From contig CAMTDV010000027.1 in NCBI GenBank assembly GCA_947069175.1, positions 43,847,369-43,911,368 on the forward strand: DNA of 64,000 nucleotides. The letters are read 5' to 3'. A model generated the notes under the pieces. That model ran no database searches and was not told where the DNA came from. It saw only the letters and a program-made list of their open reading frames with translations. The stretch comes from Scalesia atractyloides (lineage: Eukaryota; Streptophyta; Magnoliopsida; Asterales; Asteraceae). Position 1 is the stretch's first letter, and the number at the start of each line of letters is the position of its first letter. Below, piece after piece: positions 57,868-64,000 of this stretch. The position numbers and the translations under genes are program-made.

Positions 57868-59351
57868 CTAGTGCCATAAAAAATCATCATGTTTCTTTTC
57901 AAAATTGGTAACTAGGGCAAAATTTTCATCTGTAAGTTCTTTAGGTAAGCTGCTCCAATCAATAAAACCTTGTGTGAAAAAGCTCTGTTGACTGGTTTTT
58001 ATAGGAGCTGAAGTTTGTGCAGCTTGTGGTGTAGGTTGTACTTGAACCCGAGGGACTGGGGTTTGAACATACTGTATCTGAGGAACAGTGGTTTGGACAT
58101 ACTGAACTGGAAAAGTGGTTGTAGGGTGTGCAAAGTGAGTAGTGTTTTTCATATGTGGAGGAGTTGTATATTGGGAATAATGGATAGTGTTTTGAGTATG
58201 TTGAGGTTTAGGACTTGGATGTGTGACAATAGGACCACTAGTTTGGCTCCTGCACTCTCTAGCAAAATGGCCTAACCTATTACACTTGTAACACTTGATT
58301 TTAGATTTATCCAACGTAACTTTCATCCCCCATGCAACCCTGGAAATGGAAATTTTCTACCAGTTCTTTTATAAAATTTGCTAGTTCTAACACTTAGTAG
58401 AGCAAGTTGATGCAATATTTCAAATTCTTCCAAATCAGCGGGGTCAAAATGTTGAAGATCATTTAACTCAAAAGACGAGTTGTCAGAAACTTGGTTTTCT
58501 CCATTAGCCGCAAAAGCATAATTAGGTGAGTAAGGGTTTGAGTTAAATCCTCCATAAGAAGTTATGTCAATAAAATGATCATAACCTTGATCCTTACTTC
58601 CACCAGAGGTTTTCTCTTGACTAAAAAGTTTTGTACTACCAAAAGAATAGTCATCAGGAACTTTTCCTAACTCTTGAAGCTTCTTTTTCTGGTTAATCTC
58701 TCTTCCATAAGTTAAGAGCCTACCATGAAACTGAGTCAAACTCATCTCTTTAAACCTAACAGAGTTTCTTCTTATGAAAACAATAGTGTCCCATTTATCT
58801 AGTAGTGATCTTAGAAATCGGCTATTCAAGGTTGAATTAGCATAAGTAATATTTACCAGTTTTAGCTCACCTATTAGACAGCTAAACCTCTCGAATTGTT
58901 GAGTTAATAATTCTCCTTTAATGTGACGGAATGTTTCATACTGTTGGTTTAAAACTTCTCTGTTGTTTTCAATAACTTCCTCTGTACCTCCAAACTGCAC
59001 TTTCAAAGCATCTCACAACTCTTTAACACTGTTGCAATGCAACAGGCCAACATAGATATCAATCGGCAAAGTCATAGCAATGATACTAAATGTCTCTGCA
59101 TCTAGCTCGATTTTATGAAAATCTTGCTCAGTGTAGTTTTCAAGCTTCTTTGGTAAATGAACCTTAGGGTCTTCGGCACTCGGCACCATCGGAACATGTG
59201 GTCCAAAGATAACCGATTTCCAACACCTAGTGTTCTGTTGAGCAAGTATGTGACCCATCCGACGTTGCCAGATATTATACTCCAATCTAACAAGTATCAG
59301 AGGTTTGTACAGAGTACAAGTGTTGTGTGGATCTTGTGCATTTTGAGACAT
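57868..59351 (-). pseudogene. gag: gag of the copia element with CCHC knuckle
   Basis: Start MSQNAQDPHNTCTLYKPLIL at 59351. It continues RLEYNIWQRRMGHILAQQNT and YTEQDFHKIELDAETFSIIA, the UBN2-type capsid. An in-frame TGA at 59015-59013 is followed by the same frame to 58323: HIKGELLTQQFERFSCLIGE and NSRFLRSLLDKWDT. A one-base shift near 58325 leads into KIKCYKCNRLGHFARECRSQ (CCHC, about 58296-58250) and a Gln/Pro/Thr-rich stretch with repeated YVQT.VP..Q units. It forms the particle shell and packages RNA. There are two disabling lesions and otherwise good preservation. Confidence 0.88.
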
Positions 59352-59503
59352 TTTTGATTGTTTACAAATAGGTTTTTGTTTAAAATACTTTTGAAGGTAA
59401 ATAAACTTTTACTCTATTCTCAATTCAACGAACAAACGATATTAGTAATAGGAGCTTATTTGTTTTTATCAAATTGATTTTTAAGTCGAATTTGATTGAC
59501 TAA

Positions 59504-59515
59504 GCTCTAATACGA
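59504..59515 (-). other. Primer-binding site of the copia element (degenerate)
   Basis: TCGTATTAGAGC on the minus strand next to the 5' LTR; two changes from TGGTATCAGAGC (initiator-Met tRNA). Confidence 0.7.
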
Positions 59516-59517
59516 AT

Positions 59518-60215
59518 TTTTAAGATCTTAGTTTGATGGTTGTGATAGTTTAAGATGAAATAATGAAAGATGGTAAAACAGATATAATAAATGCACCGGA
59601 ATAACAAACTTTTGAATCACAACAATGAAGATATTGTTTTCATTAACATGCTTTTATAAATATGATTTTCATATGCATGAAGATATTACAAACTCCCCCT
59701 CTGCCTGATCACTCTAATTTGTCTATACAAAAATGTCTAAGGAAAGTGATGAATAGAACAGTACAGGCACTATTCTATTTATAGTACAAACGAAACTTCT
59801 GAGGAATCTAAGCTGACGTCACCTTGGCAGTGACATCTAACAGTCTATCAGACTCATAACATTTGCTATGGCCTAAGTACTGTTACAATGAAAATACAAG
59901 TAAACTCTGTTGATAAACATTGTTGAAAGAACCTCTGTTGAGCTTTAACCTCTGGGTCCAGCAGACGTTTGCTTCAACAGTCTTTATCTTCATTATCAGA
60001 GTTTCTCTTTGGCAGACCTTAGTATCAACCGACTTTAGTCTTCAACAGTTATTGTAAGCAGACTTTAGCTTTGAAAGATTTTAGAGCAGCAGATGTTGAG
60101 TCATTGCCAGTGGGAAGAGCATATCTTCAAAGCACTGTCATTTATTGTTCAGATTTTATAGACCATTTTGGCTTTCTAATCATCTATTCTTTTGTGGGGT
60201 CCATTAGATCCAACA
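59518..60215 (-). repeat. Copia 5' LTR
   Basis: 698 bp, homologous to 40228-40925. The inner end is mutated (TTTTAAGATC for TGTTAGGATC) and the outer end CATTAGATCCAACA is intact. TATA box at 59775-59784. Confidence 0.85.
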
Positions 60216-60738
60216 AAACGCGATTAGTTGAATAATCAACAAATAGTAAGAACTGATATTTACAAATTAACGCCATTTATCGTAAACAAATAAGCATATA
60301 TTAGATTCCAAATGACAATTAACATTAATAATGAAAACGCCAAATATTGAATATGGGAAGAACAACATTATAAAAATAAACGCCATTTTCAAATATTATT
60401 TTGAGAAAAAAAACTCCATTGAAACCACCATAAAGAACGAAAACGTCATATCTGTTACATGATTTGCTGGAAACAAATATGAAAACACCATCAGAAATTA
60501 CTTTGTAGAACGAATCCACATTACACGCCATAGATCTTGAAAGCTTGGAGAAGAGGTAATAGCTAATACGTAATTTTTGGAATTTTGTTTGAAACGAAAT
60601 TAAAACGCCCTTTATTGGGCGAAAACTGCACAATGATGATCGTACCCTGCACATATCATTTAGCGCCCCCTATACACGTGTTCGACCAGGATCCGTTCTC
60701 ACCGTTTTCACACTTCAGATCGTTTTCTCCTAATCCTA
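60216..60738 (-). other. Right arm of the FAR1-type MULE
   Basis: Continues the MULE beyond the copia insertion. It repeats units like AAAACGCCAT.AGTTGAATAATCA and GAACTGATATT seen at 40052-40195. It has AAAACGCCA at about 60334 and variants at 60268, 60376 and 60602. The end 60680-60738 is homologous to 62520-62579. The open frame at 60654-60325 (minus) has no recognised domain. Confidence 0.5.
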
Positions 60739-60740
60739 TT

Positions 60741-60792
<52 letters not shown>
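60741..60792. repeat. (TC)n(TA)n microsatellite
   Basis: About 20 bp of TC repeats followed by about 28 bp of TA repeats, directly outside the proposed MULE end. Confidence 0.9.
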
Positions 60793-60797
<5 letters not shown>

Positions 60798-61017
60798 GGG
60801 GTCAAACTATTTGACCATAATAGTATCGTGTATAATGTAGTTGCAAATTCGACTTTGTAGGCTCATAAATCTGGGCTTAACTGGTTGCTTTTATTAAACT
60901 ATCTTAGTTTTATAAACCGAGATGTTAAATATCATAGTCTATTTACAGTTTTGTATCAATCATATGATTACCAACTTTGAATATATTATATGTTATATTA
61001 TATATATATATATATAT

Positions 61018-61490
61018 AGTGGAGAGTTCAAATGAGAAGAAAAATTTTGTAAGAATAAAAAGAATAACTTTTAAACCAATAGAAATCTCATTTACTTCAT
61101 TTAATGTGTGTATTTAGTATCATGAAAAAGGGCATATAGGTAAATCTATAATTGTCATTAATTAACTAATTAATTTAACTTGTAACACATTTTTTAATAT
61201 ACTGTTTCAAGATAAAATAATTTATGGTGAAGGAAAATTTTCGACATGTGTAGGATAAATTTTAGTATGTGTAAATGTGTAGGTATTTTTACATGTGTGT
61301 AGGATAAATTCCGATAAGTATAAGATATATGTACGATAAATTTTGAAATGTGTAAGATATAATGTTTTTGTTTTATTAATAAAAGATAGCATAATTACTG
61401 AGAGGAGTTACAAACTATTTAATGTTTTACCATTATGTCCTTTCTTCTTTTTACTCTCACATCAAATTTCTTCTCAAATGAACCTTCCCA
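61018..61490. mobile_element. Inverted-repeat MITE in a TA tract
   Basis: The left end AGTGGAGAGTTCAAATGAGA is matched by the right end, whose complement is GGGAAGGTTCATTTGAGAAG. TA-rich tracts lie on both sides. It is 473 bp with no ORF. The ends resemble the MULE end at 28985 (GGGAGGGTTTAAATGAGAAC), so it may be a non-autonomous relative. Confidence 0.6.
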
Positions 61491-61495
61491 TATAT

Positions 61496-61915
61496 ATAAA
61501 TTTCTTCATTTGAGAAGAAATTCAATGTGAGAACCATGAGAAAGAATGAGAAAACGAATCAAAAGAATTTTTTAATACAATCATCATTTTAATTAAAATA
61601 CAACATCAAAAAAAGAAATTATAACATCAAATAATTCATTTCGCCTCTCAAAATCACTCTTATAAATTTTTTTACACATGTGTACATATAACAAATTTAC
61701 ACATGTGTAAATGGCAAACTTACACATGTGTAAATTTTCTTTATTTTTGGATTCACGTAAATTTAAATGTGTAAATTAAATTTCTAGAATTGTATTCAAA
61801 TAATAATAACAAGTGTAAAAAGAAATTTTGAATTTCACTTGTTTTTGTCCAAATTCTAGTGTTTTTTTCATCCTATAACCGTATGTGTTTTCTCACAGAG
61901 GTTATCAAGAGGAAT
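61496..61915. mobile_element. Second small inverted-repeat element of the same group
   Basis: The left part holds TGTGAGAACCATGAGAAAG. The right part 61790-61890 is the inverted complement of 28870-28975. Inside, the palindrome ACACATGTGT is repeated three times (61675-61735). The exact ends are not fixed. Confidence 0.5.
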
Positions 61916-62159
61916 GCCAAGTGCTAGTATCCCCCTTTGAACTTATTCGTTCAAGTTCATTATGGCCTTGGTGGTTTTCGCAAACACTCTTCTTCTTTTG
62001 TTAAAGAAGATTACAACTTTATTGATTCTAGTGTTGAATCTCCATGAAACGATGTTTGCCATTTGTTCTTTTTTATGTTTTTTTTTAAATTTGGCTTTTT
62101 GGTTAAAGATGGTATTTTTTAAGTATGATCAATAGAAGGGATGTGAACATAATTATAAT

Positions 62160-62579
62160 GATGTGTTTGGCACATACTTTAGACGGGAATTTTTATAATA
62201 AATGTTAGTAATAAAGTTTCAATTACTGTTTGTTCAGCTTTTTCTGTTAATACTGTAACGCGTCCCATCATTAATTTTTGGTGTTTGTATGAATGGCGTT
62301 TTAGATAAAGATGGCGTTTCATCTGGAATGGACTAATGTACATGGCTCGTAGTTTAAGGCGAGAATTTTAATGGCATTTTATGCATGAGTTTGGCGTTTT
62401 GTTTTAGAGAAGTCAAAATACCTGTTTACCCTAAATGAAGTGCGTCCACATAATAAAGTTGATGTTATTTACAAAAACGTCATCGCGCCAATCTAATCCA
62501 TAGATTGTTTTGATCCAACGGACGAGAGACGTTTTCACCATTTTCACACTTATAGGCGTTTTCTCTAAATCCTGCCCCT
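62160..62579. mobile_element. MULE arm with terminal sequence, inverted relative to 28985
   Basis: The block 62180-62400 matches 29830-30000 in inverted orientation (GTTAACAGAAAAAGCTGAAC-type phrase, AAAATTCTCGCC, AAAACGCCA). TGGCGTTTT occurs at about 62294 and 62392. The outer end, read inward, is GGGGCAGGATTTAGAGAAAA followed by CGCCTATAAGTGTGAAAA, next to TATATATA. It is either the true right end of the large MULE or a separate non-autonomous copy. Confidence 0.55.
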
Positions 62580-62792
62580 ATATATATTTCGTTATCGATT
62601 GTTATATATGTCAGGTTTATGAGTTTATTTGCGCTGATTAATCAATTATTATGGATTTTATGATAGATTTCGCTCAAAAAAGCCACGGCTACAATTAAGT
62701 ATACAGGCCTCTTTCTTGTGCCTAGAGAATTTGTTCGTGTCTATTTATTCATGTTGTTTAATTGAAAATAGATTCTAATTTATATGTGAATT

Positions 62793-62990
62793 TACAGGTT
62801 TATAATGTTTACTTCCAACGAAGTCATGAACGTATTTGAACCACTTAGGCGTATTATTAACAATGTGGTCAACTTTGACCGCCAGATAACAAAGAAACTG
62901 AACGAGCTAACTGAGAGAGTTAGCAAAATATGCAAAAAACAGGTTGAGTTTCAAGTCGCCATGGATGCGCTTAGTGCGTGTTACATATAG
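62793..62990 (+). CDS. Unidentified short exon-like ORF, helical
   Basis: A TTTACAG acceptor-like site (about 62791-62797) precedes a frame that reads MFTSNEVMNVFEPLRRIINN, FDRQITKKLNELTERVSKIC and KKQVEFQVAMDALSACYI to a TAG at 62988. It is Lys/Glu-rich with regular hydrophobic spacing, consistent with a short coiled coil. I do not recognise the family. It may be a last exon of a small gene or a remnant of the MULE neighbourhood; upstream exons were not found. Confidence 0.35.
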   Translation, partial: YRFIMFTSNEVMNVFEPLRRIINNVVNFDRQITKKLNELTERVSKICKKQVEFQVAMDALSACYI

Positions 62991-63313
62991 CCTAATAATG
63001 TTGAACAAAATTAATATGATAAGTATTTTAGACATTGATTGTAAATTTTGCAATATTTTGTTAACAATCAATGTTATAATTTATTGTCTTGAATGTACTT
63101 GTTGAAAAATAATTGTATTCAATAACAAACCCGTGACAACACGACAAGGATTTCTTCTAGTTACATGCAATAGGACAATGTTTAATACTTATTTGACAAA
63201 TATCCATATCCATACTATATAATAAAGAAAACAATTGAGGACACATGTTAAAAATTGTAACCTCTATTCTTTTGTTTAACAGCTTTTCTCTCTACTTAAT
63301 TACACATACTTAT
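62991..63313. other. AT-rich intergenic stretch, nothing recognised
   Basis: No open frame, repeat or motif of note up to the LTR start at 63314. Confidence 0.5.
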
Positions 63314-64000
63314 TGTCACACCCCAACTGATGGCGGAAACTTTAGAGTGAGACGAAATAGACAGCTCAAGGCGTCATAACACTATTTGCGATGATATTAA
63401 ATCAAAATTCATTTCATTTCATAGATCAATTGTCAAATACAAACATAAATTGAAATACACCATTTTCAACAAAATTACAACACAAAAAGCCTAACATTCT
63501 AGGTGCGTTTCTATGTCGTCTCTACTAGATTCGTCATTAGAAATCACATCATCAACCTGTAACATGTTAAAAGTATAGTTCAATACAAAGGTATTGGCGA
63601 GTACACAAGTTTAAGTATATAGCATAAGTATAAAAGAGTTTACTCAAATCCACATGGTAATTGTATACAAGGTAAGTTATCATGCACTACTAATTGTCAA
63701 AGCCAAGTGTCCACAAGAATTAAGTGTCCCTCGTCACACGAAGTAACAAGACTAAAGCATGAATAAGAATAAGTATCAACTTAAGCTTAACATTACCCCG
63801 ACTGGCGGTGTGCTACTCATATAGCGCTATATATGTTAAGTTGGGGCTAGCTGAGTTAATGACAAGAAGCATGTATGAACTTAGCATGTACCTAAGCATA
63901 ACAATAAGCATGTATGATGGATTGAGTGTATAAAGCATGAAGTGTATGTATTTGTGTATTTTGTAAGTTAACATGTTACAACCCAAAATGTGTAAAAAGG
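63314..64000 (-). mobile_element. LTR of the LARD family, cut by the window end
   Basis: Begins TGTCACACCCCAACTGATGG and follows the sequence of 43779 and 48873 (GAGTGAGACGAAATAG, CTCAAGGC.TCATAACACTAT) to the end of the window, more diverged than those two are from each other. Whether it is a solo LTR or part of a full element cannot be seen. Confidence 0.8.

Larger units (their letters stand above)
40228..60215 (-). mobile_element. Ty1/copia retrotransposon with extra 3' ORF, interrupted
   Basis: LTRs of equal length (698 bp) lie at 40228-40925 and 59518-60215. PBS and PPT are in place, and the flanks AAATG (40223-40227) and AAACG (60216-60220) are a TSD with one C-to-T change. On the minus strand the order is gag, protease, integrase, RT, RNase H, then a long extra ORF, which is the copia gene order. 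The extra 3' ORF recalls the SIRE/Maximus group. All genes have stops. A solo LTR and a LARD-type element (43375-51159) split the extra ORF. The target was the AAAACG motif of the MULE. Confidence 0.85.
28985..60738 (-). mobile_element. Mutator-like element with FAR1-type transposase, split by nested retrotransposons
   Basis: The left end at the TA tract reads GGGAGGGTTTAAATGAGAAC followed by GAGAACCGTGGGAACG. The proposed right end (60738 inward, minus strand) reads TAGGATTAGGAGAAAACG followed by GTGAAAACGGTGAGAACG and also abuts a TC/TA microsatellite. The transposase gene lies on the minus strand at 37470-40133. Without the gypsy (30673-37454) and copia (40228-60215) insertions the element is about 5 kb, a normal MULE size. 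AAAACGCCA motifs are scattered through both arms. A homologous terminus at 62579 is an alternative right end; no TSD was established. Confidence 0.55.

Noticed and set aside
60325..60654. 109-codon minus-strand ORF upstream of the FAR1-type gene
   Set aside because: It is a Phe/Val/Ser-rich translation of AT-rich, AAAACGCCA-bearing sequence, with no FAR1 motif and no homology visible to the DNA-binding domain.

Overview
This is plant nuclear DNA, most probably from a large-genome eudicot. An Asteraceae origin is an inference from the style of the gypsy and copia elements and is not proven here. The only host gene that looks intact is the 3' end of a VAMP72-type R-SNARE at the left edge, which has two exons with clean splice sites. 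The rest of the first 8 kb holds decayed pieces of unrelated host genes: the PP2 domain of an F-box/phloem-protein-2 gene, a MAPKKK-like kinase scrap, a poly(A) polymerase scrap, and two exons of a PUX7-like UBA/UAS/UBX gene. A 2.55-kb solo LTR with a perfect 5-bp target-site duplication (TSD) lies among them.

From about 10.7 to 28.4 kb there is a nest of LTR elements. An outer solo-LTR-like element (10739-28421) contains a solo LTR (12692-27624, TSD CAATG). That LTR contains a minus-strand Ty3/gypsy complex (14527-26872) with the order LTR-internal-LTR-internal-LTR. Both internal domains keep gag and integrase but share the same loss of protease, reverse transcriptase and RNase H. Each LTR carries three tRNA-like modules downstream of its TATA box.

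From about 28.8 to 62.6 kb the substrate is a decayed Mutator-like element with a FAR1-type transposase (minus strand, 37.5-40.1 kb). It lies next to TA microsatellites and is marked by many copies of the 9-mer AAAACGCCA. Two LTR elements have inserted into it. One is a deleted gypsy element (30673-37454). The other is a minus-strand Ty1/copia element with an extra 3' ORF (40228-60215, TSD AAATG/AAACG). The extra ORF of the copia is split by a related solo LTR (43375-51159, TSD CCTCA). That solo LTR is itself split by a non-coding LTR element of LARD type (43779-50843, TSD GAAAA). The stack is therefore four levels deep.

The right edge (60.2-64.0 kb) has MULE terminal sequences, small inverted-repeat elements in TA tracts, a short unidentified exon-like ORF, and the start of a further LTR of the LARD family. 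No element is intact enough to be autonomous as it stands. All coordinates and repeat matches were read by eye and should be confirmed by alignment.
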